In this document: positions 16,939 through 26,000 of the stretch, one piece after another
Numbering within the stretch: the first letter of the stretch is position 1
How the letters are laid out: every line of letters starts with the position of its first letter
Made by a program: the position numbers and the translations under genes
The notes under the pieces: generated by a model
Seen by the model: the letters and a program-made list of their open reading frames with translations, nothing else
Told to the model about the DNA's origin: nothing
The model's database searches: none
Source: Bacteroidales bacterium
GTDB lineage: Bacteria; Bacteroidota; Bacteroidia; Bacteroidales; WCHB1-69
DNA length: 61,058 nt
Assembly: GCA_016285145.1 (NCBI GenBank)
Contig: JAEEQE010000013.1
Location: forward strand, 1-61,058
Reading direction: 5' to 3'

Positions 16939-17005
16939 TCGATAATTATTATTCAAATACAATTGACAAAGACCAATTGGTAAAACATTAAAAAAAGAAA
17001 AAGCA

Positions 17006-17320
17006 ATGAAACTGAAAATCAAGAAAGGCGACATGGTGAAAGTCATTACCGGCGAGTCCAAGGGTTCGCAAGGTAAGGTGCTTGAAGTCATCCCCGATGC
17101 CAACAAGGCGCTGGTGGAGGGTTGCAATCTGGTCTCTAAGGCCACAAAGCCCAACGCCAAGAACCCGAACGGCGGCATCATCAAGAAAGAGGCCCCGATC
17201 CACATTTCAAACCTGATGGTTGTTGACGCTAAAGGAAACGCTACCCGCGTGGGAAGACGTTTGAACGACAAAGGCAAATTAGTTAGATATTCCAAAAAAT
17301 CTGGAGAGGAGATCAAGTAA
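17006..17320 (+). CDS. rplX: 50S ribosomal protein L24
   Basis: A protein of 104 residues with a KOW motif ([20 protein letters not shown]), which initiates large-subunit assembly. Its last base overlaps the start of rplE (TAATG), so the two are likely coupled in translation. Confidence 0.97.
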   Translation: MKLKIKKGDMVKVITGESKGSQGKVLEVIPDANKALVEGCNLVSKATKPNAKNPNGGIIKKEAPIHISNLMVVDAKGNATRVGRRLNDKGKLVRYSKKSGEEIK

Positions 17321-17874
17321 TGTACACACCGAGATATAAAGAAAAATACCAGAAAGAGGTGCTTCCCGCCCTCAAGGAACAGTTCGGATTCAAATCCGTG
17401 ATGCGTGTTCCCAGAATCACGAAGATATGCCTGAACCAGGGCCTCGGCAAATTCGGCATCGCCGACAAGAAGCTCATTGACATCGGCGTTCAGGAAATGA
17501 CGATGATCGCCGGCCAGAAGGCCGTCGCGACCAAGTCCAAGAAGGATATCTCCAACTTCAAATTGAGAAGAGGCATGCCCATCGGCGTGCGCGTGACCCT
17601 GCACGGCAACCGCATGTACGAATTCCTCGACCGCCTTGTGTCTGTCTCCATCCCGCGTATCCGCGACTTCAGAGGCATCAGCGACAAGGGCTTCGACGGC
17701 AGAGGAAACTACACGCTCGGTATTCCCGAACAAATCATCTTCCCGGAAATCGATATCGACAAGGTGGCTAAAATCAACGGTATGGATATCACGTTCGTGA
17801 CCACAGCTCAGAATGACAAAGAATGTCTTGCATTATTGAAAGAATTTGGCTTACCCTTTAAAAATCAAAAGTAG
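17320..17874 (+). CDS. rplE: 50S ribosomal protein L5
   Basis: A protein of 184 residues with [37 protein letters not shown] and [17 protein letters not shown]. It contacts 5S rRNA and the P-site tRNA. The start overlaps the rplX stop by one base. Confidence 0.98.
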   Translation: MYTPRYKEKYQKEVLPALKEQFGFKSVMRVPRITKICLNQGLGKFGIADKKLIDIGVQEMTMIAGQKAVATKSKKDISNFKLRRGMPIGVRVTLHGNRMYEFLDRLVSVSIPRIRDFRGISDKGFDGRGNYTLGIPEQIIFPEIDIDKVAKINGMDITFVTTAQNDKECLALLKEFGLPFKNQK

Positions 17875-17876
17875 TT

Positions 17877-18176
17877 ATGGCAAAAGAATCTTTAAAAGCG
17901 AAAGAAAGAAAAAGAGCAAAGTTAGTTGCTAAATATAGTGCAAAACGTGCTGAGTTGAAGAAAATCATGAAAGGTGATGACTACGACGCCAAGAAAGCCG
18001 CCGATATCGCCCTCCAGAAATTACCCCCCAACTCCAATCCTATCCGGATGCACAACCGCTGTCAGCTGACCGGCCGTCCGAAAGGCTATATCCGTCAGTT
18101 CGGCCTCTCCCGTATCAATTTCCGCGAGATGGCTATGAAAGGCTTACTGCCCGGCGTTAAAAAAGCAAGTTGGTAA
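17877..18176 (+). CDS. rpsN: 30S ribosomal protein S14, cysteine-free type
   Basis: A protein of 99 residues ending [25 protein letters not shown]. Only one cysteine is present ([10 protein letters not shown]), so the zinc ribbon of the C+ form is absent. This is the longer C- form found in many Bacteroidota. Confidence 0.97.
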   Translation: MAKESLKAKERKRAKLVAKYSAKRAELKKIMKGDDYDAKKAADIALQKLPPNSNPIRMHNRCQLTGRPKGYIRQFGLSRINFREMAMKGLLPGVKKASW

Positions 18177-18200
18177 CATTTTAATTAAGAAGATTACAGT

Positions 18201-18599
18201 ATGAATACCGATCCAATATCAGATTATTTGACTCGTTTGAGAAACGCTATCCGCGCGAATCACAAGGTGGTGGAAATGCCCGCCTCCAACGAGAAAAGAG
18301 CTATCACCAAGATTCTCTTTGAAAAAGGTTATATTCTCAATTACAAGTTCGTCGATGATGTTCACCCCAAGATGATCAAGATCGCCTTGAAATATCATCC
18401 GGCAACCAAACAGTCTGCCATCACGACCCTGCAGCGCGTCAGCCGTCCCGGTTTGCGTAAGTATGTCGGTGTGGATGAGATGCCCTCCGTGCTTAACGGC
18501 CTCGGCATTGCCATCATCTCCACCTCCCACGGCATGATGACCGACAAGGAAGCAAAGGCCCAGAATGTCGGCGGCGAAGTTATTTGTTACATTAGTTAA
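18201..18599 (+). CDS. rpsH: 30S ribosomal protein S8
   Basis: A protein of 132 residues opening MNTDPISDYLTRLRNAIRA and ending with the ISTSHGMMTDKEAKAQNVGG motif. It binds helix 21 of 16S rRNA. In Escherichia coli S8 also represses the spc operon. No equivalent mRNA target site was looked for here. Confidence 0.98.
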   Translation: MNTDPISDYLTRLRNAIRANHKVVEMPASNEKRAITKILFEKGYILNYKFVDDVHPKMIKIALKYHPATKQSAITTLQRVSRPGLRKYVGVDEMPSVLNGLGIAIISTSHGMMTDKEAKAQNVGGEVICYIS

Positions 18600-18613
18600 T
18601 AGGAGGAACTGCC

Positions 18614-19174
18614 ATGTCAAGAATAGGAAAATTACAGATCGCCATCCCTTCCGGCGTAGAAATCAAGAGAGATGAGAAGTCCAACGTGGTCACCGTCAAG
18701 GGACCCAAGGGCGAACTCAAGCAGTATGTGGATCCCCGCATCGAACTCAACATCGAAGACGGCAACCTCCATCTCACCCGTCCTACCGACAGCAAGCGCG
18801 ACAAGGCCATGCACGGCCTCTACAGAGCTCTGATCAACAATATGGTCACGGGCGTGTCGCAAGGTTTCCAGATCAAGATGGAAGTCATCGGCGTCGGCTA
18901 CAAGGCGGAAGCCAAGGGTGCCCACCAGCTCGATATGGGACTGGGTTACTCCCACAACATTCTGTTCGACTTCCCGGAGGAAATCAGTGTCGAGACCATC
19001 AACGAGAAAGGTAAGAGCCCGATCGTGATCCTCAAGGGCATTGACAAACAGCTCCTCGGACAAGTCGCCAATAAGATCCGTTCTTACAGAAAGCCTGAAC
19101 CGTACAAAGGCAAGGGTATCCGCTTCGAAGGCGAGATTGTACGTAAGAAAGCCGGTAAATCAGCAGAAAAATAA
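18614..19174 (+). CDS. rplF: 50S ribosomal protein L6
   Basis: A protein of 186 residues with MSRIGKLQIAIPSGVEIK, GVSQGFQIKMEVIGVGYKAE and the C-terminal RKPEPYKGKGIRFEGE. It lies near the GTPase centre. An AGGAGG stretch 8-13 bases before its ATG is one of the few Shine-Dalgarno-like sites in the window. Confidence 0.98.
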   Translation: MSRIGKLQIAIPSGVEIKRDEKSNVVTVKGPKGELKQYVDPRIELNIEDGNLHLTRPTDSKRDKAMHGLYRALINNMVTGVSQGFQIKMEVIGVGYKAEAKGAHQLDMGLGYSHNILFDFPEEISVETINEKGKSPIVILKGIDKQLLGQVANKIRSYRKPEPYKGKGIRFEGEIVRKKAGKSAEK

Positions 19175-19192
19175 TCTTGTAAATTTATTATT

Positions 19193-19552
19193 ATGGCTAA
19201 CAATAGAAAAGCATATAGAAGAAATAGGATTAAAAACCGCATACGCAAGATCGTCAGCGGTACGCCTACCCGTCCCAGACTGTCCGTTTTCAGAAGCAAT
19301 CGTGACATCTATGTCCAGTTGATTGATGATGTTGCTGGTGTCACGCTGGTTTCGGCCTCTTCCAAATTGCCGGGTATTGCGGATCAGAAAGTCACCAAAT
19401 GTGAGAAGTCAGCTCTCGTAGGCAAGGAGATCGCCCAGCGCGCTATCAATGCCGGCATCAACGAGGTTGTATTCGACCGTAACGGATATTTGTATCATGG
19501 TAGAGTAAAATCTTTAGCAGATGCCGCTAGAGAAGGTGGACTTAAATTTTAA
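19193..19552 (+). CDS. rplR: 50S ribosomal protein L18
   Basis: A protein of 119 residues with [19 protein letters not shown] and [20 protein letters not shown]. It binds 5S rRNA. Position between rplF and rpsE is canonical. Confidence 0.97.
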   Translation: MANNRKAYRRNRIKNRIRKIVSGTPTRPRLSVFRSNRDIYVQLIDDVAGVTLVSASSKLPGIADQKVTKCEKSALVGKEIAQRAINAGINEVVFDRNGYLYHGRVKSLADAAREGGLKF

Positions 19553-19563
19553 ACAGTAGAATT

Positions 19564-20082
19564 ATGGCTAACGAGAATATTCAAAAAGTGAAGGCCGCCG
19601 ACCTCAAGCTCACGGAGAAGATGGTTGCGGTGAACAGAGTAACGAAAGTCACCAAGGGTGGTCGTATCTTCAGCTTTGCTGCCATCATGGTGGTGGGCAA
19701 CGAGAACGGTGTTGTCGGCTACGGTCTGGGTAAAGCCAGGGAAGTTTCCACGGCTATCTCCAAGGGTACCGAGGATGCCAAGAAGAACCTCATCCATGTG
19801 CCGATCCTCAAGGGTACGATTCCACATGCTCAGGAAGGTAAGTACAGTGGTGCCACCGTCTTTATGAAGCCCGCCGCTCCTGGTACCGGTGTCATCGCCG
19901 GTGGTGCTATGCGTGCCGTGCTCGAAAGCGTTGGCGTGAAGAACGTGTTGGCTAAGTCCAAAGGTTCCTCCAACCCGCACAGCGTGGTGAAAGCCACAAT
20001 CGATGCCCTCTCCAAGATGCGCGATGCCTACACCGTGGCTACGGTGCGTGGCGTCAGCCTTGACAAAGTCTTCAACGGCTAA
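19564..20082 (+). CDS. rpsE: 30S ribosomal protein S5
   Basis: A protein of 172 residues with the double-stranded-RNA-binding start [16 protein letters not shown], then [15 protein letters not shown] and the fidelity-region [17 protein letters not shown]. In nearly all relatives rpmD, rplO and secY follow. Here a terminator lies 25 bases after the stop and an unrelated gene comes next, so the spc cluster is cut at this point. Confidence 0.98.
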   Translation: MANENIQKVKAADLKLTEKMVAVNRVTKVTKGGRIFSFAAIMVVGNENGVVGYGLGKAREVSTAISKGTEDAKKNLIHVPILKGTIPHAQEGKYSGATVFMKPAAPGTGVIAGGAMRAVLESVGVKNVLAKSKGSSNPHSVVKATIDALSKMRDAYTVATVRGVSLDKVFNG

Positions 20083-20107
20083 TATGGCCGTATTCATACA
20101 CATGAAG

Positions 20108-20136
20108 GGAGTGCCGTGAGGTGCTCCTTTTTTTTT
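20108..20136 (+). terminator. Terminator closing the rplV-rpsE operon
   Basis: The stem GGAGTGCC pairs with GGTGCTCC (two G-U pairs) around a GTGA loop, followed by nine T. A textbook intrinsic terminator placed directly after rpsE. Confidence 0.8.
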
Positions 20137-20216
20137 GCTCTGTCGGATGATGGCTTTTGACCGTTGATTGTCCGGATTTGGGAGTTGGATATCTTGTGTC
20201 TTGCTTTTTGGAGTTT

Positions 20217-20240
20217 ATTTTAACAATTAATTGTTAAAAT
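20217..20240. promoter_or_regulatory. Perfect 24-bp palindrome, possible operator
   Basis: ATTTTAACAATT is followed directly by its exact reverse complement, with no loop. It lies 45 bases before the -7 element at 20285-20292, in the 5' region of the coiled-coil/PD-(D/E)XK gene. It could be a repressor site or a chance AT-rich palindrome. Confidence 0.4.
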
Positions 20241-20284
20241 ACAAAATAAATTTATTTTATATTGTGTTGTATTGAAATTTTTGT

Positions 20285-20292
20285 TATTTTTG
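20285..20292 (+). promoter_or_regulatory. Promoter of the coiled-coil/PD-(D/E)XK gene
   Basis: TATTTTTG then CGG in a strongly AT-rich stretch, about 70 bases before ATG 20363. Confidence 0.55.
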
Positions 20293-20362
20293 CGGTGTGA
20301 TAATGCTTCGTGATGTAAGCATTTTATCAATTCATAACTATTAACTATTGAAACTCCACCCT

Positions 20363-21076
20363 ATGACACCAACCAATTTTCAATCCCAAGAGTTGTTCTG
20401 GACCGAACTCAAGAACATAGTCTTTGCAGTTTCGGAACAGGTGAAGGAAAATTCCAAAGAGATGAAGGAAAATTCCAAAGAGATGAAGGAAAATTCCAAA
20501 GAGATGAAGGAAAATTCCAAACAGATTAAGGAGTCCTTACGCGAGATGCGGGAGAACGCAGACCATATTCTGAAGGAGACCTCCGAGCAGATTAAACGGA
20601 CTGACTTGCAGATAGAGGAGACCAACAGGAAATACAAGGAATTGGCTACGGCATTCACCTCAACCATCGGCAATCTCACCGAAGGATTGCTGGACCCTTC
20701 CGCCGTGTGCATATTCCAAAAGGCGGGATTCGACGTGAACCGTTACTTTGCCGATATGAAGAAGAGGGATAAAAATAAGAAACTGGAGATGCAGATAGAC
20801 CAATTTATGGTGAACGGTTCGACGGCCATCGCGATGGAGATTAAGACTACCTGCACGCCAGAGAAGATCGATTATTTTATCAAAAAGATGGACAGGTTCA
20901 AGGATTTGTTCCCGGAATACGGCGATAAGACCATATATTTAGCCATAGCGGCTATCAAGTACGAGAAGGAGAGCGACAGCTACGCGCACGAAAAGGGACT
21001 GATGGTGGTGCGCGCCACGCCCGACAATATCTTCTCCCTCGACTCCACGGAGGGCGATACACTGCTAACCTTCTAA
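20363..21076 (+). CDS. Coiled-coil protein with PD-(D/E)XK nuclease-like domain
   Basis: A protein of 237 residues. Residues 20-95 form a long charged coiled coil with four near-identical 7-residue units (KENSKEM). From about residue 100 a globular domain carries IDQFMVNGSTAIAMEIKTTC, with the D...ExK spacing of PD-(D/E)XK nucleases, followed by a FIKKMDRFKDLFPEYGDKTIYLAIAAI core. Similar proteins are widespread in bacteria and archaea as DUF3782-like families with expanded coiled coils. Whether it cuts DNA is not known. ATG 20363 is preferred to TTG 20348. It stands alone between the ribosomal operon and a convergent nuclease gene. Confidence 0.65.
   Translation: MTPTNFQSQELFWTELKNIVFAVSEQVKENSKEMKENSKEMKENSKEMKENSKQIKESLREMRENADHILKETSEQIKRTDLQIEETNRKYKELATAFTSTIGNLTEGLLDPSAVCIFQKAGFDVNRYFADMKKRDKNKKLEMQIDQFMVNGSTAIAMEIKTTCTPEKIDYFIKKMDRFKDLFPEYGDKTIYLAIAAIKYEKESDSYAHEKGLMVVRATPDNIFSLDSTEGDTLLTF
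20444..20527 (+). repeat. Four 21-bp tandem repeats inside the coiled-coil gene
   Basis: The unit AAGGAAAATTCCAAAGAGAT plus G occurs three times exactly and a fourth time with changes at the end. Each unit adds seven residues, one heptad, so copy-number change keeps frame and coiled-coil register. Confidence 0.9.
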
Positions 21077-21122
21077 AAGGTATAGAGTTTATGGAAAGGT
21101 CTCTTTGGAAAGAGGCTCGGTA

Positions 21123-21938
21123 TTACCTCATCCCCCACGCCTGCACGTCATAGGCGGCTTCGATACGGTTCTCGATGCTGTCGTCTAACGGGGCGAAGAA
21201 GTCCATGCCGGTAAGCTTCTCCATCTCGTCAATGCTCTTGCAATATTCGCGCAGCGGCTTGTGCCCCGGTTTGTTGTCGAAGTAGAATCCGACGGCGTTC
21301 CATTCCCCCCTGATTTTGCAAAGGATTACCTTGAAGAACCCATCCGGCACGGCCACGTTGTGCCGCCCGATGGTCTGTGGATGGTCGGATACGATCGGGC
21401 CGCAGACAATGTAGATGCTTTGGTACTGCTTCGCCCACCCACGGATGCGCTCTTCCAGGATGCGCCAGTCACCGCTGTTGAGGTCGTGGTCCTGCGGGCA
21501 GATGTTGGAAAGGTAGAAGCATTCATCCATGGCCTGGTGGTCCCATTTCATGTCACCAGCTGGAGCCATGTGGCCGTGGTCGTAGCCCGATTCCTTGTAG
21601 TCGTAATATTGCGCGGTGGCCCCTTTCACATCAGGGTCCGGCACGAAAATGTGTCCGCGCGGCAGCGTGCCGGAAGCCTCTTCGCGCGTGAGCTCGTAGG
21701 CAACCCAGTTGGGAATGCGCCATTTTTCGTTGTAGCTGACCGTGTAGGCGCAGTGCTCGATGGTCTGACCTGTGCGGGTAGTAGTGAACACCGGAATCTC
21801 CAGCATGTCCGGATCGGTAGGAAGTTGCTGTCTGCCGATCGATTTGGCGTTGCCTTGGGAATGCCGGCTGATAATCAGCGTGATTATGCAGAGTATGATG
21901 ACGGTGCCTATGACGAGGATGTATTTGTTTTTTCTCAT
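21123..21938 (-). CDS. DNA/RNA non-specific endonuclease (NUC family), membrane-anchored or exported
   Basis: A protein of 271 residues. Residues 5-24 are a hydrophobic export or anchor segment (YILVIGTVIILCIITLII). The nuclease domain has the beta-beta-alpha-Me signature YDHGHMAPAGD, where the histidine is the general base, and the Mg-ligand asparagine in LSNICPQDHDLNSGDW. IYIVCGPI and GFYFDNKPG are further family blocks. It likely degrades nucleic acid outside the cytoplasm, for nutrition or biofilm DNA. ATG 21938 gives a normal signal sequence. Its promoter is divergent from the next gene's. Confidence 0.85.
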   Translation of the reverse strand: MRKNKYILVIGTVIILCIITLIISRHSQGNAKSIGRQQLPTDPDMLEIPVFTTTRTGQTIEHCAYTVSYNEKWRIPNWVAYELTREEASGTLPRGHIFVPDPDVKGATAQYYDYKESGYDHGHMAPAGDMKWDHQAMDECFYLSNICPQDHDLNSGDWRILEERIRGWAKQYQSIYIVCGPIVSDHPQTIGRHNVAVPDGFFKVILCKIRGEWNAVGFYFDNKPGHKPLREYCKSIDEMEKLTGMDFFAPLDDSIENRIEAAYDVQAWGMR

Positions 21939-21986
21939 TTTAAAAGACGGTTTGTGGCGATGATGGCCATGTGAAATTGGACCGTA

Positions 21987-21994
21987 CAAAAATA
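21987..21994 (-). promoter_or_regulatory. Promoter of the NUC endonuclease gene
   Basis: Minus strand TATTTTTG, 48 bases before ATG 21938. It is back to back with the promoter at 22007-22014, with 12 bases between the two elements. Confidence 0.6.
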
Positions 21995-22006
21995 ATCTTT
22001 TTTCCG

Positions 22007-22014
22007 TATTTTTG
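22007..22014 (+). promoter_or_regulatory. Promoter of the BadF-type kinase gene
   Basis: TATTTTTG followed by CTG, 23 bases before ATG 22038. Confidence 0.6.
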
Positions 22015-22037
22015 CTGTCTGTTTAAAATGTGTTGAT

Positions 22038-22886
22038 ATGGAGATAATAATCGATGCGGGGGCCACCAAGACGGCGTTCATCTTGCTATATGACAGAGGA
22101 CAGGAGCAGGGTGGATTCACGGGGGCAGGCATCAACCCGAACTATACGGAGACGAGTGAAATCCTGCGGGTGTTCGCCCGGTTTGTGAAACAATATCCCG
22201 AGTCGGCGCATACGGACCGTGTCCGCTATTACGGGGCAGGTTGCGCTTCGGATGCCAACAAGCAGCGCATGACGGAGCTGATTTCGTCGTTTTTCCCGTT
22301 GGCAGAGGTTTATGTGTATTCCGATCTGATGGCGGTGTGCCACGCGCTTAGTTCCGGCAAGCGTTCCATCGTCGGCATTTTGGGCACGGGTGCGGCATCC
22401 TGCCTGTATGATGGAGAAAAGATAGTGACCATCGCCCCGTCGTTGGGCTATATGCTTGGCGATGAGGGTAGTGGCACTAACTTGGGCAAGCGTCTGTTGA
22501 CAGTCTATCTTACAGGTATGTTGGATGCTGGATTGCGGGTGCAGCTGGAGACGGAACACAGACTTTCGCGCCAGAGTGTCATCGACCGCCTCTACCGTCA
22601 ACCTTCTCCGAACGCCTTCATGGCCTCGTTGGCCCCGTTTGTGCGTCAACATCTGGACGATGCCGGAATGTACGCATTAGCTTTGCAAGCCTTCGAGGAT
22701 TTTTTCGCGTCACAGAAGTATCATTTTGCGGATGCGGAGATGTTGGATTGGAATCTCTCCGGTTCGGTGGCCTACCATTTTCAGGATGTTGTGCGCGAGG
22801 CAGCGGCGCGACAACACTGTTGCATCGGGGAGATTGTGGACGCGCCGCTGCCGAAGCTGGCAGGGGCGGGGAGACGCGGGGTTTAA
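22038..22886 (+). CDS. BadF/BadG/BcrA/BcrD-type ATPase, N-acetylglucosamine kinase-like
   Basis: A protein of 282 residues with an actin-like fold. The opening MEIIIDAGATKTAFILL is the phosphate-1 loop, GILGTGAASCLYDG is the phosphate-2 loop, and LGYMLGDEGSGTNLGKRLL is the BadF family signature. GSVAYHFQDVVREAA is the adenosine-site region. Such proteins in Bacteroidales phosphorylate amino sugars from peptidoglycan or host glycans; the substrate is inferred. The last dozen residues (LPKLAGAGRRGV) are basic and unlike the family's usual end, so a small 3' frameshift is possible. Confidence 0.8.
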   Translation: MEIIIDAGATKTAFILLYDRGQEQGGFTGAGINPNYTETSEILRVFARFVKQYPESAHTDRVRYYGAGCASDANKQRMTELISSFFPLAEVYVYSDLMAVCHALSSGKRSIVGILGTGAASCLYDGEKIVTIAPSLGYMLGDEGSGTNLGKRLLTVYLTGMLDAGLRVQLETEHRLSRQSVIDRLYRQPSPNAFMASLAPFVRQHLDDAGMYALALQAFEDFFASQKYHFADAEMLDWNLSGSVAYHFQDVVREAAARQHCCIGEIVDAPLPKLAGAGRRGV

Positions 22887-23054
22887 GGATAATAGTTGAG
22901 AGATCAGCGCTAAGAATTCAGAGAAAAGGATGATGGATTCCGGCCAATGGATAGCGGCCATGATATGTGCAGGATGGGGGCTCAGCCTAATGTTTTTTTG
23001 ATTATCTTTGCCGGCTCATATTTTTTGCATTATTTACTAAAAAACGCATTGCAA
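22887..23054. other. Spacer with C25 gene promoter only
   Basis: A frame of 22 codons at 22933-22998 (MDSGQWIAAM...LMFF) ends at the promoter and may be the remnant of a small membrane protein. No other signal is seen. Confidence 0.3.
23003..23010 (+). promoter_or_regulatory. Promoter of the C25 peptidase gene
   Basis: TATCTTTG then CCGG, 44 bases before ATG 23055. It rules out the longer frame that begins at 22947. Confidence 0.6.
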
Positions 23055-26000
23055 ATGAAGAAAATACACAGCCTTTTGGTGTGCCTTATGCTGACCCTGA
23101 TTGGAGCCAATGCCCAATCATATCAGGTGGTTGAGAACTCGTACCAACAAGTGAAAATCTCTTTTGAAACGCCTGCCATTCAGACTCAGGATGTCAAGGT
23201 GGAACAGGGTTTTTACACCCGTCTAATCATGGATGACTATATCTATTCTCAGGAGGTGGGTGCCCCGCAGTTACCGGTTTTCTCCAGACTGATAGAAATT
23301 CCCCTGTGCGATTCCGTCCTGGTCAGCGTGACAGCCAGCGACTATGTGGATATGGACGCATCGGAACTCGGCGTGAACCATGCCGTCATCCCCGTGCAAC
23401 CGTCTTATCCCAAATCATACCGGGGTGAGAAACCCTTCGTGAAGAATGCAGACCTTTATGCAAGGAACGCTTTTTACACCCAGCCCTTGGTGCAGGTGGA
23501 GAAGAGCGGTATCATGCGTGATGTTTGTATGGCCAACATAACCTTTTCTCCGGTGTCCTACAATCCGGTGACCGGCAAATTCCGGATTTACCGTCATGTG
23601 GAGGTGGAGGTTTCGTATCTCAATGCCAACATTCCGGCCACCATGGAGATGAAGGCCCGCTATGGCAGCCCTCTGTTCAATGTGGCCGAGCAGACGGTGA
23701 TGAACCCCATGCCCCGCACCCGTGACGAGTTCACCCAGACGCGCATCAAATACCTCATTATCGCAAATTCCATGTTCGCCAACAACGATAACCTGCTTGC
23801 GTATGCCAACTGGAAGAAGCGTATCGGCTATGATGTGGTGATAGCCTACACCGGCGATCCGAATGTGGGTACAACAGCCACCTCTATCAAGAATTACATT
23901 ATGACCCATTATAACAACGCCACCGCGGATGATCCCGCCCCGTCGTTCCTCTTGTTCGTGGGTGACGTGGCGCAAGTGCCGGCGTTCAATACCCAGGTCA
24001 GCGGCGAAAGCCACGTCACCGACCTGTATTATGCCACTTGGACCTCCGGCGACTACATTCCGGATTGTTATTACAGCCGTTTCTCTGCGCAGAATGTCAA
24101 CCAGCTGATTCCACAGATTGAAAAGAACCTCATGTACGAGCAATACACCATGTCCGACCCTTCATACCTTGGCAAGGCTGTATTGATTGCCGGTACTGAC
24201 GAAAACTGGTCAGAAAATTATGCCAATGGGCAAGTCAATTACATCACTAACAATTATATCAATACGAATACATCCACCCACACCTATACGACGGTGTATG
24301 CGCATCTGTACCCGTGCACAAACCAGGCTGCCACTATCCGCAGTGAGATTGGCGCTGGTGTGGGTTGGGCCAACTACACGGCACATGGTTCGGAAGACGG
24401 CTGGTATAAGCCGGAATTTGTTAATTCGCAAGTGCCTAATATGGCTAATGAGGGCAAATATGGCGTGATGATCGGCAACTGTTGCGTCAGCGGCAAGTTT
24501 GACGAGAGCACTTGCTTTGGCGAAGCGCTGCTCCGGGCCGCCAACAAAGGGGCAATGGCTTACATCGGAGCCTCCAACAACAGCTTATGGTACGAGGACT
24601 TTTATTGGGCTGTGGGCTTGCGCTCCAATGTTACGCCCAACGTTTCCTACAACGCGTCCAATCTGGGGGCATACGATCGGATATTCCATACGCATAGCGA
24701 GAATCACAACAAATGGGTGACCACATTAGGCGGTATGGTCATGGCCGGCAATTCGGCTGTGGAGTCCTCCACATCCGGTAGCAAGCGCTATTATTGGGAA
24801 ATCTACCATGTGTTCGGCGATGCTTCCATCCGTCCCTATCTGGGTATCCCTTCCACCATGATTGTGTCATGTCAGGATGAGATGTTGGCAGGAACCACTT
24901 CCTTGGCCGTGCAAGCTCCGGCATACGCTTATGTGGCCCTCACGTATCAGAACAATGTGGTGGCGGCGGGCTTTGCCGATGCTTCCGGTAACATCACGCT
25001 GTCGTTTGATCCACTGCTGGTGGGTACGTATGAGTTGGCCGTGGGTGCACAGAATTATGTCCAGTATTTTAAAACCATCAGTGTCATTGTGTCCGAAGGA
25101 CCCTATGTGCTGGCCAGTCAGCTCACCCCGCACAACAATGTTGACCCCGAGGCCGGTAAACCGCTGTCTCTGGATCTCACTTTGGAAAATGTGGGCATTT
25201 CATCTGCCTCGAACATCACCGTGACTTTAAGCTCGCTCACAGATGGTGTTACCGTCCCGAATGCCACCTATACGTGCAACGCGTTGGCCCCGAACACACC
25301 TTCCGATGTAAGCAATGCTTTCACTGTCAATATCCCGGAAACAATCAAGGACGGTGACAAAATAAGCCTTAAACTGATAGTTAGTTGGAACGGCGGACAG
25401 AATGAGCGCACCATGATGTATGTTGTTACTGCTCCGATATTCCAACGCGCCAATTTGATTATCAAGAACCAGAATGGTTCCAATACCATCAATCCTGGCG
25501 ATTTGGCTACCGTGACGATTGTCTGCGAGAATGTCGGTCATGCGACCCTTACCGATGCAGTGGTTTCTCTCACTTCCAAATACAGTGGCGCCACGGTCAA
25601 CACGTCTCCCTATTCCATTTCGCAGCTGCAACCAGGTTATTCTTGTACCCATGCGTTTCAGGTGCAGGTGGGCAATGACGTGCCGGACGGTTCGTTGATT
25701 CCGCTCTATTTCCATAAAGTGATTGCCAACCATGACAAGGTGGATACGCTGCACATGTTGGTTGGCTCAGCCATAGAGACGTTTGAAACGGGCGACTTTT
25801 CCGCTAGCGCATGGCAGAATGCAGGCGCCAATCGTTGGATAATCACTTCGAATCAGCCGTTTGCCGGCTCCTATTGCGCCCGTTCCGCACAGAATCTTAG
25901 TGATCGTCAGAGTTCGGAGATGCAAATCACACTGAAAGCGTTCAACGATGGAGTGGTTTCCTACTATCGGAAGGTCTCCTCGGAAAGCAATTATGATTTC

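Noticed and set aside
20444-20527. Short CRISPR or VNTR array of 21-bp units
   Set aside because: The units are contiguous, lie inside a coding frame and encode heptads, so they are coding tandem repeats.
22933-23001. Possible 22-residue hydrophobic peptide before the C25 gene
   Set aside because: Too short to assess; it ends at the promoter and could be a remnant or chance.
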